A DNA stretch of 64,000 bases from CADCWN01 sp046328475 (GTDB taxonomy: Bacteria; Chloroflexota; Chloroflexia; Thermomicrobiales; CADCWN01). Under the pieces are notes generated by a model. That model was not told the origin of the DNA. It ran no database searches and saw only the letters and a program-made list of their open reading frames with translations. The position numbers and the translations under genes are program-made. Positions 1 to 7,941 of the stretch are shown here, one piece after another. The stretch spans positions 62,001-126,000 of the forward strand of contig JAXLWN010000010.1 of NCBI GenBank assembly GCA_046328475.1, given 5' to 3'. Each line of letters opens with the position of its first letter. Within the stretch, counting starts at the first letter, position 1.

Positions 1-1
1 G

Positions 2-265
2 CCCTACCGGCTGCCCGCGTTGCCGCACGCGTCGATGCTGGAGGCGGCGGTGGCGGCGGGGGCGTTCGGCGCGGCGCTGAGCGGGGCGGGGTCGTCGCTG
101 CTGGCGTTGTGCGACGGCGCGTCGTCGGCGGCGGTGGCGGCGGCGATGCGGTCGCGCGCGGCGGAACTGGGCGTGGCGGGAGAGGTGGTGCCGCTGGCGA
201 TCGACCGGCGCGGGCTGGTGCTGACGATCGATGGGGTGGAGAAGCGGATGGTCGGGGCGAAGTAG
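2..265 (+). CDS. thrB: Homoserine kinase, C-terminal part (5' end outside the window)
   Basis: This is the last 87 codons of a GHMP-superfamily kinase, open from base 2 and ending at a TAG. Homoserine kinase phosphorylates homoserine with ATP in the threonine pathway, in the cytoplasm. The diagnostic stretch is the glycine-rich GAALSGAGSSLLAL, which matches the C-terminal GHMP motif of ThrB (usually GACLSGAGPT or similar). It follows a PYRLPALPHA segment that resembles the region before that motif in ThrB. The catalytic N-terminal half and the ATP-binding loop lie outside the window, so another GHMP kinase (for example mevalonate kinase) is possible but fits the motif less well. No partner threonine gene is visible downstream. 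Confidence 0.75.
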   Translation, partial: PYRLPALPHASMLEAAVAAGAFGAALSGAGSSLLALCDGASSAAVAAAMRSRAAELGVAGEVVPLAIDRRGLVLTIDGVEKRMVGAK

Positions 266-292
266 CGCGTGGCGGGTTGGCCGTTGGGGGCC

Positions 293-359
293 GGTGGACT
301 GAAGCTCCCGGCTGGAGGCTCGCCGCGGCTCGCCGCAAAGTCCGCCTGCGCGGACTGGG
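293..359. repeat. Composite palindromic element, copy 1
   Basis: A GC-rich element of about 67 bp made of consecutive small inverted repeats. It ends in AAAGTCCGCCTGCGCGGACT, whose AGTCCGC and GCGGACT halves are complementary. Related copies lie at 33215-33280 (reverse orientation) and 47607-47669. It sits in the intergenic space downstream of the homoserine kinase. Confidence 0.7.
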
Positions 360-474
360 AACTCTGCAAACACGTGGCAGTTCTCATAGCGGTGCCTTCC
401 ACATCGTTGGTGTGGGGTATCCGTGGGGCAATGGTGTCCGGCGAGTCTGGTGGCACGACGGAGGAGGCGAGGCG

Positions 475-1887
475 ATGGCGGCGAGCGAGCGAGCGGGCGG
501 GCGGGATGGTCGCGGCGACAATTTGTGGGGGCGTTGACGCTGGCGGGTGGCGGGGTGCTGCTCGCGGCGTGCGGGGGGACCGTGGCGACGCCGACTGCGC
601 CGCCACCCGTGCCTCCGACGCAGACTGTTGCGCCGGTGGCGGCGACCGCCACGGCTGTTCCGGCGACGCCCACGACCGCTCCGGTGAGCCCGACCACGCG
701 CCCCGCGCCGCCCGCGACGCCGGGGACGCCGGTGGGGACGCCGATTGGTACACCGGGCGGCACGCCGGGTGGCGGGACGCCGGTGCGGCCCGGTTCGCCG
801 TCCGCCGCTTCGCCGACGCCGGTGGCCCGCGCCAATCCGGCCTTGAGCCGGATGCTGGCGCTGGTGCCGCAGAAGGACCCGTTGCCGGGGGCGGATGGCA
901 TCATGTTCGCCGACATCGCGGCGCAGAAGCGCAACTATGGCCTGGCCGAGGTCACCACGGTGGCGGCGCGCGACAAGCTGTCCGACGCGCAGTGGCTGAC
1001 CTTCCAGAACGCCATCCTGCTCGCTCTTGCCGACGCCCGACGAGGCCGGGCGTACCTATGCGTTGCAGCCGGAATGGCGCGAGACGCTCGGCTACGACTA
1101 CTGGCAGGTGGATCGCACCATCAGGTACTGCACGCCGCCGCAGCAATGGACGCGCATAGAGGGGCGCTTTGATCGCGCCGCGATCTCCAGTGCGCTGGAG
1201 GCGGCGGGGCACAAGCCGACGAGGCGGCGGCGCGACGATCCGTCGCGCGGCCAGGACGGCCAGTCCGGTAACTTGCAGGAGCCGTTCACGCGCTACGCGT
1301 TGTCGCGGCTGAACCGTGTGGTGTTGGAAGACGGCGCGTTGTCGTCAAGTCCGCAGACGGCGCTGGCGCAGGCGGGGATCGATGCTGCGGCCGGTCGCCT
1401 GCTGTCGTTCGCCGCCGATCCGGAGTATGCTGCGCTAACCGTTGCGCTTGGCCCGGTCGTCGGAGCAATTCTGACCAAGCCGGACCTTTTCTACGGCGCG
1501 GCCAACCTCGACTGCCCGACCTCCACGCCGACGCCGTCGCGGACGGCGACGGGGACGCCGGTGGTCAATCGGCTGCCGTCCTACAGTCGGGTCGGGCTGG
1601 GGCTGCGCGACGACGGCAAGGACCACGCAATGGTGATCGCGCTGGTCTACGCCGACCCGGAGTCCGCGCGCACCGCCGCAGCGGTGGTGCTGCGCCGCGT
1701 CGGGGAGTACCGCCTGACATCGAATGGCCAGCAGTTGAGCGAGCGCGCGGCACCCGACCGTGCTGAGGTGGTGACGGTGGGCGATCGTAGCGTTGCCGTC
1801 GTGTCGCTGAAGGTGCTCGACGAGGTGAGCCTGTCGCTCTGGCTGCGGATGTATGCAAATCGGGATTACCAGTTTTTGGCACTGTGA
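475..1887 (+). CDS. Predicted secreted lipoprotein with Thr/Pro-rich linker (frameshifted)
   Basis: The protein has a twin-arginine-like signal (WSRRQFVGALTLAGGG) that runs into a lipobox (LLAAC), then about 80 residues rich in Thr, Pro and Gly, then an unrecognised globular region ending at 1887. The most likely start is the ATG at 475, which has a strong GAGGAGG-type ribosome site just upstream. However, the signal peptide is in the next frame, so one shift is needed in the G-rich run near 500-515. A second shift is needed near 1020-1035, where the first frame degenerates and the frame with YALQPEWRETLGYDYW takes over. An in-frame alternative start is GTG at 423. The lipoprotein nature is clear, the function is not. 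Confidence 0.6.
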
Positions 1888-1898
1888 GGTGAGTGCGT

Positions 1899-2414
1899 TC
1901 AGGTTCGCTGGCTGCGGCGTAGGTCGTCGAGTGGGAAATAGAGCCGCGAGGGTTGATCGGGGAGTGCCCGGAAGCCGAGGCGGAGGTAGTACTGCTCGGC
2001 GTTCTGGTCGATGGCATCGACCAGGAGAAAGAGCGCGCCGATCTGGTCGAGTCTGGCGCAGCGCAGCAGCGCGTCGGTGATCAGGAGACGGCCGAGTTGC
2101 CGCCCTTGCCAGCGCTGATCGACCGCGAGGCGACCGAGGAGGATGGCGGGGAGCTCCGGGTAGCGGGGCAACTTGCGCACCAGCTGTTCGGGGAGATCTC
2201 TCGCCAGTATTTGTGCGGCGCTCAGGGTATAGAAACCGACGACGGCATCGTTGGCCGTCGGATCGATCGCGACGAAGACAATCGCGGCGCGGCGGCGATG
2301 ATCCTGGCCGGCTTGCTGCCGGAAATACCGATCAAGCGCGGCAACACCACAGGTAAAGCCGGAACGATCGTGCGCGCCGAGCGACTCGATCACGAACTCG
2401 GGTGCGGTCGTCAT
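1899..2414 (-). CDS. GNAT-family toxin, TacT-like
   Basis: A 171-residue GCN5-related N-acetyltransferase. It shows the acetyl-CoA-binding segment RLAVDQRWQGRQLGRLL near residues 95-110 and the C-terminal YYLRLGFRALP, a Tyr-containing end typical of TacT/AtaT-type toxins. Family members inactivate translation by acetylating the amino group of charged tRNAs. The start codon overlaps the stop of the upstream DUF1778-type antitoxin gene by 4 bases (ATGA), the standard antitoxin-first arrangement. The length is normal for the family and no disruption is seen. The toxin role follows from the family and the operon; a simple housekeeping acetyltransferase is less likely given the partner. Confidence 0.88.
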   Translation of the reverse strand: MTTAPEFVIESLGAHDRSGFTCGVAALDRYFRQQAGQDHRRRAAIVFVAIDPTANDAVVGFYTLSAAQILARDLPEQLVRKLPRYPELPAILLGRLAVDQRWQGRQLGRLLITDALLRCARLDQIGALFLLVDAIDQNAEQYYLRLGFRALPDQPSRLYFPLDDLRRSQRT

Positions 2415-2704
2415 GGCCGCTGCTCTGCTCGCGCGGCGTGGTCGCGCAGCGCCTCGCGCAGCTCTGGTGTGAGTGGGCGCGGATTGAGCAGCGCCTCGGC
2501 AAGCGCCAGGCTGTCGCGGGCAGAGAGCTCGATGATCCGATGGTTGCGCACGACGGCCTCGGCGGCGGCCTGCACGCTCTGCACGACGAACTCGGTCAGG
2601 GTTAACCCTTGCAATGAGGCGGCCTGTTCGACGAGCTCTTTCTGCTGTGGAGTTAGTCGCGCCGCCAGGCGCGCTGGCTTGGTTGTCCGTTGTACTGTCG
2701 CCAT
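2411..2704 (-). CDS. DUF1778 (TacA-like) ribbon-helix-helix antitoxin
   Basis: A 97-residue protein with an N-terminal ribbon-helix-helix region (RLAARLTPQQKELVEQAASL) and a C-terminal tail that in this family wraps the toxin. TacA-type antitoxins bind DNA as dimers, repress their own operon and block the GNAT toxin. Segments such as LTLTEFVVQSVQAAAEAVV and the C-terminal LALAEALLNPRPLTPELREA fit DUF1778. The gene precedes the toxin and overlaps it by 4 bases. A GAGGAGG-type ribosome site lies just upstream of the start. An inverted repeat in the upstream promoter is a plausible autoregulatory operator. Confidence 0.88.
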   Translation of the reverse strand: MATVQRTTKPARLAARLTPQQKELVEQAASLQGLTLTEFVVQSVQAAAEAVVRNHRIIELSARDSLALAEALLNPRPLTPELREALRDHAARAEQRP

Positions 2705-2727
2705 CGATTCCTCCTCGACTTATCGCA

Positions 2728-2757
2728 AGTGTACGACTGGTAGGCGTACAATTTCAA
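2728..2757 (-). promoter_or_regulatory. Predicted promoter and operator of the TacAT-type operon
   Basis: On the minus strand a TTGAAA box (2752-2757) and a TACACT box (2728-2733) are separated by 18 bases. The inverted repeat TGTACG/CGTACA (2730-2735 and 2745-2750, 9-base spacer) overlaps the -10 box and the spacer, where binding of a ribbon-helix-helix dimer would block transcription. This is inferred from pattern only. Confidence 0.45.
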
Positions 2758-2786
2758 GTCTTGATTGTATCTCGTGGGCTAGCGTT

Positions 2787-2795
2787 TGCTATACT
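2787..2795 (+). promoter_or_regulatory. Possible extended -10 element for the DUF488 operon
   Basis: TGCTATACT, an extended -10 form (TG, one base, TATACT), lies 40 bases upstream of the first DUF488 start. No convincing -35 box is correctly spaced. It would make the intergenic region a divergent promoter shared with the TacAT-type operon. Confidence 0.35.
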
Positions 2796-2834
2796 CCGAC
2801 CATGACAGTCAGCCGAGCAAACTGGTAAAGGGCG

Positions 2835-3440
2835 ATGGCGCAGCCGACGATCTATACGATCGGCCACTCGAACGTTAGCGGCGAGGCGTTCATCGCGTTG
2901 CTGCGCCAGCATGCGATCAGCGCCGTGGCGGATGTGCGGTCGCAGCCATACAGCCGCTACCTGCCGCATTTCAGCCAGGGGCCGCTGAAGGTGGCGCTGC
3001 GCGAGGCGGGGATCGCCTATGTCTTCCTGGGGCGGGAGTTGGGCGCGCGGCCCGACGATCCCGGCTGTTACCAGGATGGGCGGGCGGTGTATGCGCGGAT
3101 TGCGGCGACGCCGCGATTCGCGGAGGGGTTGGAGCGATTGCGGCGCGGCGCGGCGCGCGAGCGGATCGCGCTGCTGTGCGCCGAGAAGGATCCGATCACC
3201 TGTCACCGCACGATCCTGGTCTGCCGCCATCTGCGCGATGCGGCGATGATCGGGCATATCCTGGCGGATGGGGGGCTGGAGTCGCACCAGGCATTGGAGC
3301 GGCGGTTGCTGGAACTCCACGGCCTGCACCAGTTGAATTTCTTGAATCCGAAGTCGCCCGCCGAGTTGCTGGAAGAGGCGTACGATCGCCAGGGCGAACA
3401 GATCGCCTTTCAGGTCGCGGGGGAGGGGAGCGATGGCTGA
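2835..3440 (+). CDS. DUF488 domain protein, first of two
   Basis: A 201-residue DUF488 protein. The signature is present in order: TIGHSN near residue 8, DVRSQPYSRY near residue 33, and the cysteine/histidine motif LLCAEKDPITCHR near residues 115-128. The biochemical function of DUF488 is not established; the conserved Cys-Glu and Cys-His-Arg residues suggest a catalytic or metal site. It starts the operon DUF488, DUF488, dual-OB protein, and its end overlaps the next gene by 8 bases, indicating translational coupling. The ribosome site (AAAGGG) is very close to the ATG. The reading frame is intact. Confidence 0.85.
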   Translation: MAQPTIYTIGHSNVSGEAFIALLRQHAISAVADVRSQPYSRYLPHFSQGPLKVALREAGIAYVFLGRELGARPDDPGCYQDGRAVYARIAATPRFAEGLERLRRGAARERIALLCAEKDPITCHRTILVCRHLRDAAMIGHILADGGLESHQALERRLLELHGLHQLNFLNPKSPAELLEEAYDRQGEQIAFQVAGEGSDG

Positions 3441-3906
3441 GACGGCTGCGTCGTCCGTTGCGGGGGAGGGGCTGCGCCTGTTCACGATCGGCTTCACGCA
3501 GAAGAGTGCCGAGCAGTTCTTCACGACGTTGATCGACGCGGGCGTGCGGCGGGTGGTCGATGTGCGGCTGAACAACGTCTCGCAGCTGGCCGGGTTCAGC
3601 AAACGGGCCGATCTGCCCTTCTTCCTCCGACGGATCGGGGGCATCGGCTATGTCCACCGGCCGGAACTCGCGCCGACGCAAGAGATTCTCGATGCACTGA
3701 AAAAGCGGGGTGGCGACTGGCGCGATTACGAGCGCGAGTTTACGGCGCTGCTGGTGGATCGGCGGATCGAGGTGACGGTCGCGCCGGATCTGCGGGACGG
3801 CGATTGCCTGCTTTGTAGCGAGGCGACCCCGGAGCAGTGCCATCGCCGTCTGGTGGCCGAGTACCTGCGCGACAACTGGAGAATGATCGAGATACGCCAC
3901 CTGTGA
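3433..3906 (+). CDS. DUF488 domain protein, second of two
   Basis: A shorter DUF488 paralogue of 157 residues. It has the same landmarks, FTIGFTQKSAEQFF at the N-terminus, VVDVRLNN, and LLCSEATPEQCHRRLVAEYL at the C-terminus, but it is clearly divergent from its neighbour, so this is an old pair and not a recent duplication. The middle of the protein (QLAGFSKRADLPFFLRRIGG) matches the short DUF488 subfamily. It overlaps the upstream gene by 8 bases and is followed after 15 bases by the dual-OB gene. Molecular function unknown; the coupled arrangement suggests the two DUF488 proteins and the OB protein act together. Confidence 0.85.
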   Translation: MAETAASSVAGEGLRLFTIGFTQKSAEQFFTTLIDAGVRRVVDVRLNNVSQLAGFSKRADLPFFLRRIGGIGYVHRPELAPTQEILDALKKRGGDWRDYEREFTALLVDRRIEVTVAPDLRDGDCLLCSEATPEQCHRRLVAEYLRDNWRMIEIRHL

Positions 3907-3921
3907 GGTTGGAGGGCGGCG

Positions 3922-4626
3922 ATGACGCGGATCGTTTGCCTGGCGAACTCGTGGAAGCGCGGCGAGCGATGTATCGCCGGGATTGACGTGGCGACAGGTC
4001 GCTGGTTGAGACCGGTGACCGATTCGGCCGATGGCAGCGTGCCGCGCCATGTGCGCGCGGTCCGCAAGGGTGAGCCGGGGCTGCTCGACCTGATCGATCT
4101 CCCGCTGGCGTCAACTGGTCCCGATTTCGGCTTCGAGTGCGAAAATCGCCTGATCCTCCCCGGCCGCTGGTATCACAGCGGGCGCATGAAGACCGCCGAC
4201 CTGCTCCAATATCTACTCCCCGGCCAGCCAATCCTCCACACCGCCACCCTCTATGTCACCGTTGAGCACATGCAGGATCTACCGCCCGACGAGCGGCGCA
4301 CGCTGCAATTGGTGGAGGTGCGCGATTTCGCCGTGCGGACGACTGACCGCCACCATTCGGGCGACCGTGTCTGGAAGGGGCGCTTCACCACGCCCGAGGG
4401 GCGCTGGTTGGAGGCCAATATCACCGATCCGGTCTTTTCGGCCAGGCTCGACGCCGGGTTAATACCACCGGCGCATTGCCTGCTGACGATCAGCCTCAGT
4501 TTGCCGTGGCGACCCCCGGATTGGGCTGGCGAAGGGGAACCCTGTTGGAAGCTGATCGCCGGGGTGATCGCACTGGATGAGCAGCATCAGCTCAGTGCGG
4601 CGGAACTGGCGGCGATACCGTTCTGA
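3922..4626 (+). CDS. Putative dual OB-fold domain protein, third gene of the DUF488 operon
   Basis: A 234-residue protein beginning MTRIVCLANSWKRGERCIAG and continuing with GRWLRPVTD. This opening is typical of proteins annotated as dual-OB-containing domain proteins that accompany DUF488 genes. Two roughly 100-residue halves rich in beta-strand-forming sequence are visible; the second contains the WKGRFTTPEGRWLEANITD region. OB folds usually bind nucleic acid or small ligands, so a nucleic-acid-related role is plausible but not shown. It is separated from the preceding gene by 15 bases. A strong hairpin terminator follows at 4651-4676, closing the operon. Confidence 0.7.
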   Translation: MTRIVCLANSWKRGERCIAGIDVATGRWLRPVTDSADGSVPRHVRAVRKGEPGLLDLIDLPLASTGPDFGFECENRLILPGRWYHSGRMKTADLLQYLLPGQPILHTATLYVTVEHMQDLPPDERRTLQLVEVRDFAVRTTDRHHSGDRVWKGRFTTPEGRWLEANITDPVFSARLDAGLIPPAHCLLTISLSLPWRPPDWAGEGEPCWKLIAGVIALDEQHQLSAAELAAIPF

Positions 4627-4650
4627 GGGCCGAGGGAGGGGGTGAGGATT

Positions 4651-4676
4651 GGGGGACGCTTCGTGAAGCGTCCCCC
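4651..4676. terminator. Hairpin terminator between convergent genes
   Basis: GGGGGACGCTT pairs perfectly with AAGCGTCCCCC around a 4-base loop. It sits between the end of the dual-OB gene and the end of the leftward methyltransferase gene, so it can act for both. There is no clear T-run. Confidence 0.7.
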
Positions 4677-4696
4677 GAACGGTGCCTGCCGGGAGA

Positions 4697-5452
4697 TCAA
4701 TCCTTGGTGCCGACGAACATGGCGGCGTGGAGGCAGAAGGTGCGGTCGGGGGGCGGGGTGATGCGGAAGGCGGCGGTGGCTTCGGGCGTGGCGTGGTCGA
4801 AGAGATGTTCGAGGCGGGCGATCCCTGCGGGAGGCGTGCCCATCCGCCTGGTCCAGACGCCGAAGTCGAGCGGCAGTTCCCACTGGGCGATCAGTTCGTA
4901 GCGCAGGCCGAGGCCGCCGAGGGTGTCGGCCCACTCGGAGAGGCGGTAATCGTGGGCGTGCGAGGGGTCGCGCACCAGTTCGACCTCGTTGATGAACTCG
5001 TCCAGCGCGTCGTCCTCGGGGGAGATGGTGTCGACGATCAGGAACCGCCCGCCGGGGCGCAGGATGCGCTCGACTTCGTAGATCGCGCCGGGGAGGTCGG
5101 GGAAGTGGTGGGCGGCGAGGCGGCAGGTGGCGAGGTCGATCGAGCCGTCGCGGCAGGGGAGGGGATCGGCGAAGGCGACCGCGAGGTCGAGGTTGGCGAT
5201 GCCGCGCTCGTCGGCGAGGCGTCGCGCCTGGCGGAGCATCGCCTCGGCGGGGTCGAGGCCGAGGACGCGGTGCGCGCCCGGGGCGAGCGCGAGGGCGGTG
5301 TGCCCGGCGGCGGTGCCGATGTCCACGACCCATTCGCGGCCGGTCAGCGCGGCCACGTCGCGCAGCGCGGCGAGGTCGTCGCCGAGCGCGAACATGCGCT
5401 CGCTGGCGTATTGCGCCGCGACCTCGGGTTTGCCGAAATTGCCGATGCTCAT
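4697..5452 (-). CDS. Class I SAM-dependent methyltransferase (UbiE/Methyltransf_11-like)
   Basis: A 251-residue methyltransferase. Motif I is VVDIGTAAGHTALALAPG near residues 46-63, the acidic end of strand 2 is LGLDPAEAML, and motif post-II/III is LRPGGRFLIVDTISPEDD. The N-terminus (FGKPEVAAQYASERM) is of the kind found in UbiE-like and arsenite- or quinone-type methyltransferases, but the substrate cannot be read from sequence. The start chosen is the ATG at 5452, where similarity begins; the frame stays open further upstream without conserved features. The gene shares an orientation with the acetyltransferase upstream, from which it is separated by a hairpin element. Confidence 0.85.
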   Translation of the reverse strand: MSIGNFGKPEVAAQYASERMFALGDDLAALRDVAALTGREWVVDIGTAAGHTALALAPGAHRVLGLDPAEAMLRQARRLADERGIANLDLAVAFADPLPCRDGSIDLATCRLAAHHFPDLPGAIYEVERILRPGGRFLIVDTISPEDDALDEFINEVELVRDPSHAHDYRLSEWADTLGGLGLRYELIAQWELPLDFGVWTRRMGTPPAGIARLEHLFDHATPEATAAFRITPPPDRTFCLHAAMFVGTKD

Positions 5453-5505
5453 GGTGCTCCCTTCCCCTACTCGTGAGCAGCCCTCACCCCGCCGCTGCGG
5501 CGGCA

Positions 5506-5532
5506 CCCCTCTCCCAACCGCTGGGAGAGGGG
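5506..5532 (-). terminator. Hairpin terminator downstream of the acetyltransferase gene
   Basis: CCCCTCTCCCA pairs perfectly with TGGGAGAGGGG across a 5-base loop, six bases beyond the stop codon of the leftward acetyltransferase gene. A second small GC-rich palindrome (GCCGCTGCGGC) lies further downstream. Confidence 0.6.
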
Positions 5533-5538
5533 AAGACT

Positions 5539-6096
5539 TCAGCGAGCGTCTTGCAGATAGTCGTCGGCGCGGCACTCCATGTGGATGGCGTCCCAGTAGC
5601 GGTTGCCGAGCCGGTGGCACTGGCGCTGGCGGCCGATGGGGCGGAATCCGGCCTTCTCGTAGGCGCGCAGCCCTGCGAGATTGTACTCGTAGACGCGCAG
5701 GGCGACGTTGTGCAGGCCGAGCGTGCCGAAGGCGTAGCGCAGCATCAGGCGGGTGACCTCGGTGCCGAAGCCTCGGCCGCGATCGGCGGGTTCGCCGATG
5801 AAGATCAGGTAGTTGGCCGTGCCCTGCCCGTAGTCGATCTCCTGCCACTCGGTGATGCCGACCGGGCGCAGGGTGGCGCGCTCGTAGATGGTGAATTCGG
5901 CGAAGGTGTCGAGCGCGGAGAGGCGTTCGTAGAGGCCGACCATGACTTCGAGGGCGCGCGGGAGCGGGTCGGCACCGAGGGTGCGCAGGGTGGCGAAGTC
6001 GTTGAACCAGCGGGCGTAGCTGGGGACGAGGTCGCGGCGCATCGGCCCCAGGGCGACGCGGTCGCCGGTGATGCTGATGACCGGCGGGGTATCCAT
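5539..6096 (-). CDS. GNAT-family N-acetyltransferase, RimJ/RimL type
   Basis: A 185-residue acetyltransferase of the RimJ/RimL (Acetyltransf_3) group. It has ITGDRVALGPMRRDLVP at the start, the acetyl-CoA pyrophosphate-binding region PADRGRGFGTEVTRLMLRYA near residues 104-123 and the C-terminal EYNLAGLRAYEKAGFRPIGR motif. Members acetylate ribosomal protein N-termini, antibiotics or small amines; the target here is unknown. The frame is intact. The upstream gene on the same strand ends only 3 bases before this start, so the two are probably cotranscribed. Confidence 0.88.
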   Translation of the reverse strand: MDTPPVISITGDRVALGPMRRDLVPSYARWFNDFATLRTLGADPLPRALEVMVGLYERLSALDTFAEFTIYERATLRPVGITEWQEIDYGQGTANYLIFIGEPADRGRGFGTEVTRLMLRYAFGTLGLHNVALRVYEYNLAGLRAYEKAGFRPIGRQRQCHRLGNRYWDAIHMECRADDYLQDAR

Positions 6097-6099
6097 CGC

Positions 6100-6654
6100 C
6101 TACCTGCGGGGCGGGCGCGGGCGGGCGGCGTCGCGCGCGGGCGGGTTGCCCCGCGCTGGTCCCGGCGTGGGGCGGGCGCGTTCCGGCGGCGGGACGACGA
6201 GCGAGAGGAGATAGCGGCGGGCATAGTCGAGGTATTCGCCGGTCTGGTCCATGTCGGCGACGATGCCGGTGAAGACGCTCTGCGAGGCGCTCGCGCCCGG
6301 CGGGGGTGGCGAGGGCGTCGTGGAAAAGCTGGCGAGTCCTTCTTCGTTGAATTCGGCGTCCATCAGCAGGTTGACGCGCGACTCCCAGCTATCTTGCAGG
6401 GCTTCGATCTGCTCGATCAGCAACTCGGCCCGCGTGGCGAGGGCGCGCGGGTTGTCGTCGCCGTCGAACGCGCCGAGGCGCTCCTCGGCGGCGGTGATCA
6501 GTTGGCGGGTGGCGAACTGCCAGTCGAGCAGGAGGTCGCGCAGGGCGAGCAGTTCGTCGTCGCTGCGGGCGCGGGCGAGCGCGGCGTCGCAGCGGTCGAG
6601 CAGCGCGGCGAAGTCGCGTTCCAGGGCGGCGGGGTTTGTAGGGTTGTTCGACAT
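6100..6654 (-). CDS. Hypothetical protein, helical with Pro/Arg-rich tail
   Basis: A 184-residue protein that I do not recognise. The first 130 residues are predicted to be helical and charged (LERDFAALLDRCDAALARAR and similar) with no membrane segment. The last 40 residues are low-complexity Pro, Arg and Ala (GPARGNPPARDAARPRPPRR). It begins at the ATG at 6654 and stops 3 bases before the acetyltransferase start, so it is probably cotranscribed with it. The open frame extends upstream of this ATG but loses coding character. No function proposed. Confidence 0.6.
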   Translation of the reverse strand: MSNNPTNPAALERDFAALLDRCDAALARARSDDELLALRDLLLDWQFATRQLITAAEERLGAFDGDDNPRALATRAELLIEQIEALQDSWESRVNLLMDAEFNEEGLASFSTTPSPPPPGASASQSVFTGIVADMDQTGEYLDYARRYLLSLVVPPPERARPTPGPARGNPPARDAARPRPPRR

Positions 6655-6821
6655 AATGTGAGTTCTCGCGTGCATCTGGACCGGTTGGCCGGTACCCGGC
6701 ACGGTGGGATTGTAGCACGGGCGAAGCGTCGCGCCCGTTGCGCCGTGGCTCCCTATTCCGCTGTGTCGTCGTCCTCGTCCTCGTCGTCTGCGGAGATTGG
6801 CGCGGCAATGCCCGAGGTGGC

Positions 6822-7196
6822 TTAGCGGCGGGCGAGGGCGGGGAGGTCTTCGGCGAGCTTGGAGTTGGGGACGACGCGGTCGGCCCCGGCGGCTTTCGCG
6901 GCGTCGCGCGCGGCGTGGTCGAGATGGGAGCCGAAGGCGAGGATGGGGATCGCCCGCGTCGCGGGGTTGCCTTTGAGTTGGGCGATGGTTGCGGGCGGGT
7001 CGATGCCCCGGAAATTGAGGTCGAGGATGATCAACACCGGGGGCGCGTCGGCGAGGGCGTCGGCGAGGGCCTGCGGGGACTTGACGACCGCGACCGCGTA
7101 GCCGTGCGCCTGGAGTGTTTCCTTGATACGGACAGAGAAAAAGAGGTCCCGCACAATCGCGATGATTCGCCGGTCTGACTCGCCACTCATGCTCAT
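6822..7196 (-). CDS. Single-domain response-regulator receiver protein (divergent)
   Basis: A 124-residue stand-alone receiver (CheY-like) domain. The phospho-acceptor candidate is the Asp in VLIILDLNFRG near residue 57. The strand-4 position is ILAFGSHLD with a Ser where Thr/Ser is expected, and the strand-5 region is ADRVVPNSKL with a Lys slightly displaced from its usual place. The N-terminal acidic pair is replaced by IIAIVRDLFF, with only one acidic residue. Metal binding and phosphorylation may therefore be weakened or lost. No output domain is attached and no kinase is adjacent; the nearby leftward genes do not suggest a pathway. Confidence 0.75.
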   Translation of the reverse strand: MSMSGESDRRIIAIVRDLFFSVRIKETLQAHGYAVAVVKSPQALADALADAPPVLIILDLNFRGIDPPATIAQLKGNPATRAIPILAFGSHLDHAARDAAKAAGADRVVPNSKLAEDLPALARR

Positions 7197-7365
7197 TGCC
7201 CGTTTCAGCCGGGGCTAACGCCCGATCACGAAATACACCTTTAGACCGATGACAAAACCACCCCGTACTTATAGCATAGCTGTATCGGGACTGATGGGCT
7301 ACGCCAATCGGTACCTGTCGGGTGTGGGGACCCGATGCGGAATGATACGTGATGGAGCGAAATCG

Positions 7366-7941
7366 ATGGCGCTCAAGCATGAATTCAATCGCCAGAGCGA
7401 CGCGGACCAATCGAATCTGGTGCTGCGGGTCGATGCCATGATGGCGCAGGGGGCGGATCGCTGGGCCGAGGGGGTCAAGGCGCGCTTGCACCTCAGTCGC
7501 CAGGCGCAGACGCTGTTCCTCTACCTGAGCGCGACGATCATGGGGCTGCTCTACGTCGTCCTCACGCGCGAGGTCTTCTTCCTGGGGATCGCCTTCCTGG
7601 CCTACATGGGCAGCCTGCCGGGTCGGCAGCGCGGCTCGCTGGTCGAGGAGATTCAAACGGAAGTGGCCGGCTTGCACAAGCACACGATGAAGTACCTGGC
7701 GGTCTTCGTCCTGGCGATCGGCGTCTTCGGGGTGGTCAGCAGCTTGCCGTTCATGGCGTTGGACATCGTCAGCGGGGCGGGCGTCAGGGTGAGCGACCTC
7801 TCCGGGATCATCGGCGGCGTGGCGTTGATTGTGCTGAAGTGCGCCGATTACGTGGCCCGCACCAATCCCACCGATAAGGGGGACAAGGAGCGGCCGGTCG
7901 AGCGGGTGCAGCGGCGGGCGAGCGTCCCGATGGGCGTCTGA
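7366..7941 (+). CDS. Predicted integral membrane protein, function unknown
   Basis: A 191-residue protein with about 45 soluble N-terminal residues (MALKHEFNRQS onward). It then has hydrophobic segments near residues 46-68 (TLFLYLSATIMGLLYVVL), 70-82, 107-130 (YLAVFVLAIGVFGVVSSLPF) and 145-165 (IIGGVALIVLKCADYVA), and a basic C-terminal tail. I chose the ATG at 7366 because GGAG lies 8 bases upstream; the frame also contains an upstream ATG at 7249 that lacks a ribosome site. I do not recognise a family. Confidence 0.65.
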   Translation: MALKHEFNRQSDADQSNLVLRVDAMMAQGADRWAEGVKARLHLSRQAQTLFLYLSATIMGLLYVVLTREVFFLGIAFLAYMGSLPGRQRGSLVEEIQTEVAGLHKHTMKYLAVFVLAIGVFGVVSSLPFMALDIVSGAGVRVSDLSGIIGGVALIVLKCADYVARTNPTDKGDKERPVERVQRRASVPMGV

